The notes under the pieces were generated by a model. It was not told the DNA's origin. It was given only the letters and a program-made list of their open reading frames with translations, and made no database searches. From Fagopyrum homotropicum (taxonomy: Eukaryota > Streptophyta > Magnoliopsida > Caryophyllales > Polygonaceae): a stretch of DNA of 64,000 nucleotides. This document shows positions 11,572 to 22,149 of the stretch, piece after piece. A program made the translations under genes and the position numbers. Location of the stretch: contig BSWB01000004.1 in the NCBI GenBank assembly GCA_033239125.1, positions 119,359,235 through 119,423,234 on the forward strand, written 5' to 3'. Positions within the stretch are counted from its first letter, which is position 1. Each line of letters starts with the position of its first letter.

Positions 11572-12177
11572 ATAAATAAACCTCTGATTGTTATATGGTG
11601 GCCTTTATGGTTATGGAGCGGAAGGTGAGGGAGTTGTGGAAGTGCGGTACCAACGTGCAACTCATCGACCTTGAAAACAATTACTTTTTGGCTAGATTAC
11701 GCAATGAGAGTGAACTTATGGTGGTGCTCACTAGAGGACCTTGGGCGGTGTTCATAAGATATCTTATTAAGAAGAGATGGTCACCGGAGATCATCACCTA
11801 TTATCCTATTACATCTACTCCCATCTGGGTGCATATAGCAAGACTTCTGGTCCAATGGTTACATGAAGCTGTCATCTGGAATTTGGCGGGGGGATAGACA
11901 TCCTCCATTCCATTCAGTCGAAAACTATGCACTTTAACAAAGGACGGTTTGTTAGAGTATGCATCAAGATAGATCTTAACCGACCGTTAAAGAAAGCCAT
12001 TGTCATTAATGGTAGACGATGTCTGTTAGAGTATGAGGGCATGGATATCATATGCTACAACTTTGGTCGCTATGGACATCTTGCTTCTCACTGTGACTAT
12101 GAGGGTAACATGGTTCATAATGTTGGCCAAGCGACTTCTAGAACTGAAATAACACAAGGGGAAGATAGTACGGGCAC
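11572..12177 (+). pseudogene. LINE ORF1, 5' part (DUF4283 and CCHC knuckle)
   Basis: The protein has the plant LINE ORF1 layout: a DUF4283-type domain (VQLIDLENNYFLARLR, then TRGPWAVF, about residues 20-60 from 11595), followed after a frameshift or stop near 11890 by a single CCHC zinc knuckle at about 12050-12100 (CYNFGRYGHLASHC, with the second Cys replaced by Phe). Such proteins bind RNA in the retrotransposition complex. The N-terminus is missing, as expected from 5' truncation on insertion. The reading frame resumes at 63152 after element D. The ORF2 endonuclease and reverse transcriptase would lie beyond the right edge. Confidence 0.85.
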
Positions 12178-12366
12178 TGTTGAGTAAAAATGTACACAAA
12201 TTTACAAAAAACATTTTATGTTTTATTCAAATACAAATTTAAAGAACACATTTTATTTATTTTTTTATTTGAGTTCGACCCTCTCTTTTTGACCTTTTGA
12301 TTCTAAGTTATATAAATACCGATATTTGGTTAGTTTTGGTGATTTGGACTGCACCCGTTTTTGGAC

Positions 12367-13022
12367 GGGTTACCTACGTACCTCTTTAAAGAGGATCAAG
12401 TCTCACGTAGTTCCGTGCGGTGTTTTCATGCATCAGAGAATCAAAGTCCAAATCCACCTTCTAGGAAAGGTTGCCTAGACGATGACTCAACTATCATTTG
12501 CATGGCATTTATATCTCGATCATGCATCAAAGGATTAATTAAACCCACCTACTAGGAAGGGTTGCTTAATTTATCCCTACTATCACGCACATAATCAAGA
12601 ACAGTGATAGGTTATTTTATTTTATTTTAAAACTTGTGACTGAATTCGGTTCTTAATTTACCAAATTTCCTACGTATCCTTCATTAGAAATCAAGTCGTA
12701 CATAGTTCTTAAATAATTGTATGTTTTTTTGTGGTTAAACAAGACGAGCGGATGCTTTATATCGAGTTCATGAAAACTTGGTGTATTTTGATTTTACGTC
12801 CAAGATTTATATCAAAGTTTACTTTATCCGAACAGGTCGACTAAATCCAATTTAATTTCATATCGGATTTCCTACGTAGCTCGGAAAGAGCATCAAGTCA
12901 TAACGTAGTTCTACTTGAAAAGATATGTGGTTTAGATTTTTTTTATTTGCGACTTTACTCGATAATATGTGGAGCTCCCTACGTAACCATTTGAATGGCG
13001 CAAGTCTTTACGTAGTTCTACA
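12367..13022. repeat. Array of TACGTA-bounded hairpin units in D's left LTR
   Basis: Four units in this part (about 12372-12412, 12668-12708, 12870-12912, 12978-13021) and one more at 51386-51431. Each has CCTACGTA, a short self-complementary segment such as CCTCTTTAAAGAGG or CCATTTGAATGG, CAAGTC, then ACGTAGTTC. The outer TACGTA/ACGTAG pair and the inner stem change together. The right LTR has matching units at about 60154-60194, 60460-60500, 60660-60704 and 60771-60814. Confidence 0.75.
12427..12600. repeat. Direct repeat in D's LTR
   Basis: Two roughly 90-bp copies share CATGCATCA, a CCACCTNCTAGGAA block and a GGTTGC(C/T)TA block followed by an 'actatca' tail. The right LTR has the same pair at about 60210-60390. 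A third relative lies in D's internal region near 54480-54545. Confidence 0.65.
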
Positions 13023-14651
13023 TTAATATTTAATAAAGATACATTTGATTTACGTCCAAGATTTGTATCAAAGTTTACTTTTGTAACACCCCAAATTCTG
13101 AGAACTCGGGATGCTACTGTTAAGACCTCACAATGGGTCCCGACCTTAGTTTGACAACAATTTTACTTGGATCTTATGACAAGGCACAAAAGTATTTAAA
13201 ACATTTGAAAGCTGTAAACAATATATACATGGAAAATATGTATCAGCCTTACAAGAAAAGATACTAAAACGACGCATATGAAGAACAGAAGACATTCCCG
13301 TCCCCAACTAAATGAGTACGTGTACCCGACTGACCATTTCCTCCGGATCTCTATACAACTGTCTTAACCTACAAGGCATCTACAAGCGGTATAAAACCGT
13401 TAGCTAACATTCTATGCATAAGTATAAAGGTAAAAACACAAACACACAACATACACAATCAACATGCAACACTCAATCCTTTTATTATCTTTAATTAGGT
13501 GATAGGTTATTACTAATGATACTTATTTTGGGACACGAGGGATTCCCAAACCTCGCCCTTGTCCCCGTTTACCAACGCGGAATGGTACTAATGCATCTGA
13601 CCGTCTACCTGACTGGGCTGGTCGCAAGGAACCTCCTAGACTCTCGCAAGAGCTAGGTAGATGATGTCACGACCCGTTATCATACACTTGGGTCAATTAC
13701 GTAAATAATAAAGTCGGCCCAATCCGGTTTCGTTATTTATTATAACTAACAAACACCACGCATACATATTACACTCATACAAGAAGCCAGCTAAGTAAGT
13801 CCGTGGACTTACCTGAATCAGATCTCGATTCTCTTAATCACAACTCAATCTGTAACTATATAACTCGGTTGCCTGTCAAAGGAGGCAAGTGTGTCAGCAC
13901 ACTTTTTAGGTAATTAGAAGTCTAAGACTTCTAAGGTAGTAGATCCTATTAGAACATAATTTAATACAGTACCAATTTATGGTAAAATGACTATTTTACC
14001 CTTGGTCCCGAAACTTCCAAAAATTTCATAATTCATGCCTAAACTCTTATTTGAGACTAAAGAGTCATATTCTAACTCCTAAAGATGAGTTTGGTAACAA
14101 ACTGGAATTTACTCTTTTTTCCTATTTTCCACGACTCGAAGGGTGAAGGGAGCAGCACCGGGTTGCTGTTGTTGAAAGATCTGCGTGTGAGAGGCTCGCA
14201 ACTGACTAGAGAGGAGGTCGGGCTGGACTTGGACTGGAGAGAAGGGCCGTGTGTTTCTTGAAGAGATCGATGCCGATGGCCTGAGGCAAAGCACGAGATC
14301 TTAACATTGGTGTGTACAGAAGGGCGTTTTGCATTGATGGTGGTGTCCATGGCTGAGGACGGGGCTGGAGTGACTTGCTAGCGCCATCCATGGCTGTGTG
14401 CAGAAGGGGAGAGGAGAGCCGGCTGGGGTGTGCAGAAGAGGAGAGGAGCGCCGGCTGGGGTGTGAAGAAGATGAGAGGAGCGCCTGCTGGGGTGTGCAGA
14501 AGAGGAGGGTCGGGGCTACAGATCCGGTGCGCTCTCAGGAAGATGACGAAGGACGGGAGCGCCGCTGGATGTTGCCAGCTTGCGTGAAGTAGAAAATGGT
14601 GCCGACGTACGTGAGTTTCAGGACACGTGAATAGAATCTAGGGGAAGGGAG

Positions 14652-14862
14652 ATGCTGAAGCAGCTGGTGTGTCTGGGCCTTGTCAAGTGCTTGTCTGGAC
14701 CTTGTCAACTGCTTGTCTGGGCCTCGTCAACTGCTTGTCTGGGCCTTGTCAACTGTTTGTGTGGCCCTCGTCAACTGCTTTTTGGGCCTCGTCACAGCTT
14801 TGTCATGGTCTCGTCACAGCTTTGTCACAGTCTCGTCTCAGCCTTGTCATGATCTCGTCTAA
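14652..14862. repeat. Minisatellite of TTGTCTGGGCCTTGTCAACT units
   Basis: A 21- to 22-bp unit, gradually diverging, is repeated about nine times. The other LTR of E has the same array at about 50880-51080 with a different number and order of variants. Overlapping open frames in all three plus frames are repeat artefacts. Confidence 0.85.
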
Positions 14863-14879
14863 AGTCGTCGTTAAAAATT

Positions 14880-15018
14880 AATTATAAGAATTAGGGTTTG
14901 ATATAATTCTATCATTTTATGTGAATTAAATTCTACATAAAATGATAAATAATTATAAGAATTAGGGTTTGATATAATTCTATCATTTTATGTTAATTAA
15001 ATTCTACATAAAATGATA
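14880..15018. repeat. Tandemly duplicated hairpin TATCATTTTATGT / ACATAAAATGATA
   Basis: A 66-bp unit, 'attataagaattagggtt' plus an inverted repeat with 13-nt arms, occurs twice in tandem here and twice at about 51095-51240. LTR A has a single copy near 6620-6645. It lies close to the element's start, about 100-250 bp inside the LTR. Confidence 0.8.
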
Positions 15019-15122
15019 AAATTTGTGAAGAAAGAAAAATACTAGATAGAATAGGAAACCGTCAACGACTCAAAGTCCGAATTGGTTCGGAATTAAACGG
15101 AATAAAAATTCCGGATATTACA

Positions 15123-15165
15123 TCAGTACCCCCTTAAAATAAGTTTCGTCCCGAAACTTAGAACA
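15123..15165 (-). promoter_or_regulatory. Polypurine tract and polyprotein C-terminus, element E
   Basis: The minus strand reads TTTCGGGACGAAACTTATTT then TAAGGGGGTACTGA directly before the LTR. The first part encodes FRDETYFKG, the usual C-terminal end of this group's polyprotein, and the purine run primes plus-strand DNA synthesis. Confidence 0.8.
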
Positions 15166-15400
15166 AGGTACTTAATTAAACGACTTCCATAAACAAACTA
15201 GTATGTCCTAGTCTCACTAAATTTTTATTTTTATTTTATTTTATTTTATTTTTATTATTATTTTTTTTTTCTAAACTTCTCTAACCCTATCAAAGCGTAA
15301 CGAACAAAAAAAAACTGGTCGTTACATCAGATCCCCCTCAAAATAGGTTTCCTCCCGAAACTTTGGGTAAGACAATCCTGATCGGCCATTAAGGCACCAA
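15166..15400 (-). other. Second LTR-end/polypurine junction inside element E
   Basis: About 200 bp inside the real junction there is another 'gttaca' end at 15321-15326 followed by a polypurine-like complement (tcagatccccctcaaaatag) and the FRxE-type code. The intervening 150 bp includes an AT-rich T/A tract at about 15222-15270. It looks like the relic of a second LTR end, either from a nested fragment or from template switching. Confidence 0.55.
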
Positions 15401-17237
15401 ATGGGTGTGTTTGATCACTACACAAAAGTCTCTTCGTTTCCACATCTATGTTTCCCGTACATCAATATTACCAAAAGCACACATCACTGACTAAACACTC
15501 ATTCATGAAATAAACAAGCAGTCAAACAGTATCACACATACAAGGTCAAGCCCTAACTCGTCACTCCCGAGGTTACAACTATAGCTACATAGGTCTTTGA
15601 AATGTTACGTCTCTTACTATCCCCACTCTTAGGTAGCGTTATCGGCTTTTAATAAAACCACTGGATTTTTAATCTTTTCAGGTACTTAGATCACAAGCGC
15701 CTGCTACCACGTTCTAGAGTGGTTACCGGCTATCTCACCGATATCATTCGGTTCAACTGTCTGATCCTCTAATCTGATGACCTAACTCGCGTCTGGTAGG
15801 TATCTCTACAACTAAAATTCTCAAACTCAGTCCCCAAACTTAGTCTCCGTAGAAAACTGAAGCTGCACTCTCCAATAGGTAATTAAGGAATCGTCACCTT
15901 TACCCTTTTCAGGTCTAACACTCGAGACAACTAAAATCAAATGTAGTGGTCATCCTCTTTGTTCACTTGGCATTGTTATATTATTTATAGATCTCTAATA
16001 TTTCATTAGCTCTAACCCAGGCTTCCCACACATTACCCAAGATCTTAAGTGACACAGAATATGTCCGGAATGACGGTATTAGACACAAAATGATCTTATA
16101 TCACCGTTATTTGATCGTAAATACTCGATAAATGCTAACACATCGTCAACATTGAACTCTTGTATCCTCCACTTTTATCGGACTAGTAATATCCCTCTAA
16201 CTCAAAACGCAACTAGGCTCTGTTCCGACATAACGTTACACACAAAATCTACTCCGAGATTATGCTTTCTTTAAGCACGGTTACTAGGTTGCAAGTATGC
16301 TCCTGTCGCTTCTCTTTCTTATGTATCTTCGACTCAGGATGATAGTTACTCACTTTGAGCTTTTTATTGCGGCCCATGCACAATAATTTTATTACATCAT
16401 TAATTCTTTCCTAATCCATCTAGAAAACTCACTCTAGAGTATTCCACTAGAATAGAATTTCACACTACTTGTCTGGCAACATGTAACAAAGTCATCACTC
16501 TTCACTCAGATCCATAATAGGGTACCAGTCTGCTTCTATTACCTCTACATGCACATAATTTTCCGTACAACATTTCCAGTCACTCACATAGCCTATCTCA
16601 AGTTTCTTTAAACTAGAATGCATTTCACCAACTATCACCATCTTAAACTTGACCCGAAATCCATCAGTACCCTTGAGCTTCTTGCTTTGTGGGTTAGGAC
16701 CCACCAGGCTTCCACTGCGCTACTTTGATTATCCTGTTGTCACTCATTAATCCTAAGGACCTTTTCTGTTAAGTATAAAATGATTGACCCCAAAACTCTT
16801 TCTTCCAATTACACCATGAGTCTTATACGGATGAAGTACCAAGTACTTTCTTTACTTGCCTTAAGAAAATAAAACAACGATTGAAAAACAACTTCTTCCG
16901 CTTACTTTCTTAATTCTTCTACCACAGATCCAACTCCCTGACTTGACCGGAGTTTGATCTTAACTAGCCAAGAAGTAACCCTTAAAACGTATCTCTTTAT
17001 ACCTTTAATTCATCCAAGAAGGTTGTCGTTGCCTACTTGAGGAAATCCTCTAAGGCGTCGGTAAAGCTACTCCATAGATCCACAATCACAAATATCTCTT
17101 CTTAACGGCACATAACTCATCAATACCAAACAATACTTGCACGTCCTTGGTTGACATCGGTCAATCTATAATTGACTTATCTCAATTTCATACCTCTACT
17201 GGTATTAAACTTTTGGTGCACATCACCTACTAGATTA

Positions 17238-18240
17238 ATCCTTTTATCCTTCTTTAGTTCGTCTTATCTTTCACTCTTCTACTTCCTTTGGGACAACTCT
17301 CTTTCTCAAGTCTCACTGTTCCATTCGCGTGACGTTAAAAGTCGTTCCTAACACTCCACGATAAATGGTAAGCGTCTTGTAGTTCCGATGACTTTTAATT
17401 ACCTCCCAATTGTAGTCCCTTTACAGGGACCGTCTATGTTGATGACCTATGTTCTGTTATAAATGGGGGTTACCTTGGACTCTTGAGTCCACCACACAAT
17501 TCTCACAAGCCCAGGTTCCTTAATCGGCGTTGTTAGTAATATTTCCTTCCAAATCTCTGTTGACTATGTTACAGGGCTTCGATCCTTTCGATATTGGCGT
17601 TGTGATTCTTCTTAGAATTCTTATCTTGAAAGAAGACAAAACGTCTCCAGGCTTGTGAAGTCTACATTTCGCTCTTACATTAAGTTGTAAGTCTCCATTC
17701 CCTGTTAATTGTGATTTGTCAAAATTTCCGTAGCTAGTAGGTAAACAGTTGCTCACAACAATCCTTTTATACTTCTTTAGTTCAATCTACCTTCCACCCT
17801 TCCCCTTCTTATGGCCTAACTCCATTTCTCTAGCCCAATTGTGTCATTCATCTGACATAGATAGTCGTTTCAATTTTTCCACGATAGCTTGCAAGCGTCT
17901 TTGAAATTCTTATGGCCGTAATGATCATCCACTTGCAGTCCCTTTTGCATGGACCATCTGTGTTGATGGCTTAGGTCCCAAGATAATTCGGGTTACTCTG
18001 GACTCTCGAGTCTAGCAAGGCCGTTCTCCTATACAGATTTCTTCACTGGAGTTAGTGGTAATATCGCCTTCATGAACTCCGTTGACCCTACTACAGGCTT
18101 CCATTCTTTGGATATTGGCGTCGCGGTTTCTTTCAAACTGCTTATATCTTTGAGGAGGGTCAAAACCTGTCCACATTTGTGGGGTCTGCCTTTTCGCTTT
18201 TACACTCAATTGTAGGTCTTCATTCCGTGCATCTTAGATT
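17238..18240 (-). repeat. Diverged tandem duplication of about 500 bp in element E
   Basis: 17238-17761 and 17762-18240 share an ordered series of blocks: 'tccttttat(a/c)cttctttagtt', 'ttccacgata', a CAAGCGTCTT block, 'ggactct(c/t)gagtc', and GATATTGGCGT. On the minus strand both copies encode a related peptide around TPISK. The copies are much more diverged than the nested elements, so the duplication is old. Confidence 0.7.
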
Positions 18241-18990
18241 ATCACACCCAGATTGACACTCTGTCTCTTCTAGTTTCTAATGCCCATATTGGTCTATGGG
18301 GCATCCGCCTCGATGGTAATGTCCTTGATTCCGCAATCTTGGTTGTACTCAATTCTACTTGTCTCGTTCCAATATTGTTTTCTCTACTCCGCACTCTTGT
18401 AGTCTCTTGCATGGTTCTTATAATTCATCTCTCGGCTTCATACAACCAAGTCCCTTGTATGACCTTCTATTTCTTCTATCTGAGTTGACTCGGGAATTCT
18501 TCCTCATTTGTTGCACTTATGGTCAAAATTATCTCCACATCTTTACTTCTTCGCTTATTAGTTCGTTGGATGGTTAACAAGGGTTACTAGGACGCCCACC
18601 CGAGTGTAATACTTGATCCAAGGTCCGAGTCCTTTGTCTCGTGTTGAAAACTTTGCAAGTCTGCTACCGATTTATCATGAGGCGATAATCGCTTCATGAT
18701 ATCACAACTAAAGGATATAACATATCCTTTGAGTTACTAACATACTACACTTAAACATATATATAACACACATTAATACTGATCATAGTAAGTCTATATG
18801 CTAACTCATATCGATCTAAGTTGTAGAGATCCACAAGGAGCGATGGTGCTCCAACGTACTACTAACCCAACAACCCGACTATGCGCGCATGTGAAAACAT
18901 AAATCCGTTTTGAAAATTTTAGACCCCTTTCTGGTTCTAGTTATTTCATACATTTGGTCTTTCAGAAGATTTCAAGTGCCATTGTTGCCA

Positions 18991-19007
18991 ACCTGGCTCT
19001 GATACCA
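18991..19007 (-). promoter_or_regulatory. Primer binding site (initiator Met tRNA), element E
   Basis: The minus strand reads TGGTATCAGAGCCAGGT three bases from the LTR end at 19011. This is a full match to the plant initiator methionine tRNA 3' end. Confidence 0.92.
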
Positions 19008-19438
19008 TATTGTAACACCCCAAATTCTGAGAACTCGGGGAGCTACTGGTTAGGACCTCACAATGGGTCCCGACCTTAGTTTGACAAAAATTTTACTTGG
19101 ATCTTACAACAAGGCACAAAAGTATTTAAAACATTTGAAAACTGTAAATAATATAAACATGGAAAATATGTATCAGCCTTACAAGAAAAGATACTAAAAC
19201 GACGCATATGAAGAACAGAAGACATTCCCGTCCCCAACTAAATGAGTACGTGGACCCGGCTGACCATTTCCTCCGGATCTCTCTACAACTGCCTTAACCT
19301 GCAAGGCATCTACAAGCGGTATAAAGCCGTTAGCTCTTTTTATGCATAAGTATAAAGGTAAAAGCACAAACACACAACATACACAATCAACATGCAACAC
19401 TCAATCCTTTTATTATCTTTAATTAGGTGATAGGTTAT

Positions 19439-21545
19439 TATAACACCCCGAATCCGCGGGACTCGGGATGTCACATTGGGTTAGGATCTCACAATGGATC
19501 CTGACCTTAGCCTGATAACAAGTTCACTGGACCTTACAACATGGCACTGATAGATATAAAACAAATACATAAAACAGTATAAACTGTACGACCCAAAGTA
19601 AACAACAACATAGCCGAGTATATAAAACGACATCCTCACATAGGAGGTACAAAAGATCATCCTCACGCAGGAGGGGAAACACAACAGCCCCAAACCAACC
19701 ACCTAATGTACGAGAGTCCTCGGCCTGTCATCCTGCCAGATCACCTAGTAGCGCCTAACCTGTAAACATCTACAACATGGTATGAAATCGTTAGCTAACC
19801 ATACATATATGAGGTAATGCATAAGCACAAGCACAATCATGAAAGACAATGACATCAGCATGCTATCACACATTTACCCATTTATTATCTTTATATAATA
19901 ACCATTCACTCAAAAACCGTATATATATATATATATATATAGAGGAAAGTATGTGACACGAGGACCGATACATCCCCGCCTTTGAGTGCAATGTCCAGCT
20001 GTACGAGTATCCGTCACATAATCCGTGTACCCTATGGGAGTGCATTGCGCCCTTCCTGTAAACCAGTCTGGCCCGACATCAGAGAACTTCTCAGACTCCA
20101 CGGCGGGATGAAAGGGAAAGGTTATCACAGCCACGCAATGGGGCAGTCAATAGAACATAGGTCGATAAAAACGACAACTCATGCTATCATAGCAAACATA
20201 TAAAGCACACACCACTCATGCAAAGACCCAATGTAGGGATGGTAGCTAAGTAAGTCATACGGATTTACCTCAACCTCGTACAATCACAACCACGATCAAC
20301 CTCCAATCCTGAGAGGGACACTGCCTAATAACAAGGCATAAAGAGACATCAATACTCCTATCAATCAAAAAGGTCAGATCTAGACCCAAGGGATCCATAA
20401 GGATCATAATCAATCTATAAGCCTCACAACCAACTAAACCTAAAAATTTCAACATAACTCACAATTCCTCAAATCTCAAGGTAGTATCTAATCAACATTC
20501 CTCAATATCAATTCTAATCCTAATTTAATTATTTAACCTTTAATTAGTTAATTAGATTTCGCCAGAATAACGTTTTTGCCCGTAGGCAATTTCTAAACCC
20601 CCATAATCACCAGAATAATATAACGACCATAATGGAATTTCTAATTGTCCTATTTGACAAGCCTAAAGTCAATTTAGACTAAATCGCAGTACGGAAAACG
20701 AATAAATTCATAACTTATTCTTCACTAACCCGATTGACGATCTGAAAGAAGATTCGGAATCACAACGACGCAAGCTACACATGGACAACATCAATTCATC
20801 GGAATTTGAGCGACGGAACCGTCCTAGTGACATATATGATCGACCAGCCCTCCATATACTCGGAAATGCAGAAACTCGGTACCGATATGAACAGAATGAA
20901 GAGAGGAATCCAGAAACTCAAACGGAATTGAAATCGGATTAGAAACAAAGAGTAGATCTAAGTTTGAAGGTTGAGAGAAATCCGAGCTTTTACGAGGAAG
21001 CGTGAAAGGAAATGAATTAATAAAGGATTTTCCGCTATTTATAGTGAAGACGATAATTATCCTTTAGTAAAGTCGATAATTATCCTTTAACCGATCCAAA
21101 GGCGGGTCGAACCTCTTTCTCCAAACTTCTCAAGATTGGAACATTAAATCTGGAATATTGTAGGGATAATTATTCCACAACTGCCTCGGAAAACGTGTAT
21201 TCTTAAGCCGTCTTTCTTAGCCGTTAAGAAACGAAATAGCGACTCTTTTGGCCGTTTTGCCTCTCCATGTTATTTCATATCTAGGACATATCCGATGTCC
21301 TGATCATTTCTCTCAACTGCATTTTTATTAATTGGAGCTCTCAAATGCTCCAAATAACACCGGAGGGTAAAAATAAATATCCGAGGGAAAAAGTAAAAAT
21401 TTCCCCAAACGTCCAAAATTACGCCAGGAACATAACGGTGGGACTCTTACTCATCACTTGCGAAGTCTTCGCGAGTTATATGTTAATTAATTTCAACGAT
21501 TAAGTTAATCAACATTAATTAGAATTCGAAATCCTAGCTATTACA
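19439..21545 (-). repeat. Element F left (3') LTR
   Basis: It starts TATAACACCCCG, with the second base changed from the usual TGTAACACC, and ends CTATTACA. It has a short TA tract at 19920-19941, where the right LTR has about 108 bp of TA. The splice-donor-type hairpin lies at 20250-20268 with both arms altered. Confidence 0.9.
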
Positions 21546-21585
21546 TCACACACCCCTTAAAAAAAAGTTTCGTCCTGAAACTTGA
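21546..21585 (-). promoter_or_regulatory. Polypurine tract, element F
   Basis: The minus strand has TTTTTTTTAAGGGGTGTGTG directly before the 3' LTR, preceded by code for a QDETFF-type polyprotein end. This is the plus-strand primer site. Confidence 0.8.
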
Positions 21586-21639
21586 ACAATTCCTAAATCC
21601 TCTCGGACCCATACGCCGAGGTATAACTCTCACTCTTTC

Positions 21640-22075
21640 TATCGGAGGTATCACATCTCCGTTCAAAAGATCACAACCTATAACAATCTATAACCTTAAG
21701 TATAAACATGGAGATATCATCATCTCCAGGAAACAGGGCCATAACGCTACCCAAAGGCGTAGAGGAATCACGTCTCTCGCCATACCACATCACAAGGCAT
21801 AGAGGAAGCACATCTCTAGTCAAAACATATCACAAACATAGAGGAAATACATCTCTAGCCAACCCATAAACATATATATCGCATGGAGGAATCACATCTC
21901 CACTAAACTATGTCCATCAAGGTAGCATGGAAGAAAGAACCATCTCCAGCTGAATCCTAATCCCACTCAAATAGTATGAAGGATAGAACCATCTCCAGCT
22001 ATAAATATAATCATACTCGGGTAGCGTGAAGGAAGTAATCATCTCCACCTATAGCATACATCACGCTAGCACATC
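21640..22075. repeat. Array of GGAG...CTCC hairpin units between pol and the 3' LTR of F
   Basis: Eight or nine units of 35-50 bp, each built on (A/G)GAGGAA, a 6-9 base loop containing 'caca', then TCTCTAG or TCTCCA. Examples lie near 21645, 21705, 21760, 21795, 21838, 21883, 21930, 21975 and 22025. Stems are short and vary together. It occupies the untranslated stretch after the integrase gene. The function is unknown. Confidence 0.6.
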
Positions 22076-22149
22076 AAGATCTACTAAGATCATAAATCAC
22101 ATCACAACTAGCATGGAATAACACATCAAGGCATATAAGCACATAAGCA

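Larger units (their letters stand above)
13082..15122 (-). repeat. Element E left (3') LTR with a 1.1-kb internal deletion
   Basis: Compared with the right LTR, sequence matching about 29417-30253 plus 50059-50377 is missing; the junction is near 14120-14130, where a 'cctattttc' block meets 'cacgactcgaagg'. The remaining parts match closely. It carries a minisatellite and a duplicated hairpin (listed separately), plus the splice-donor hairpin at 13795-13812. Open frames in it come from repeats. Confidence 0.88.
15400..19010 (-). pseudogene. Element E internal region, degenerate, no domain recognised
   Basis: The longest minus-strand frames are about 60-80 codons and none shows a protease, reverse transcriptase or integrase motif I can defend. 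A weak resemblance to a polyprotein C-terminus (a YLPDAS-like start near 15800) is not enough to call. An imperfect tandem duplication occupies 17238-18240. The region ends at the primer binding site. It is either strongly decayed or a non-coding carrier region of a non-autonomous element. Confidence 0.45.

Noticed and set aside
14375..14881. Overlapping Cys/Leu/Ser-rich frames in E's LTR
   Set aside because: They come from the GC-rich minisatellite and repeat-rich LTR; the same occurs at 50291-50635.
18991..19007. Possible tRNA gene fragment
   Set aside because: Only the 3' end complement is present, at the exact position of a retrotransposon primer binding site.
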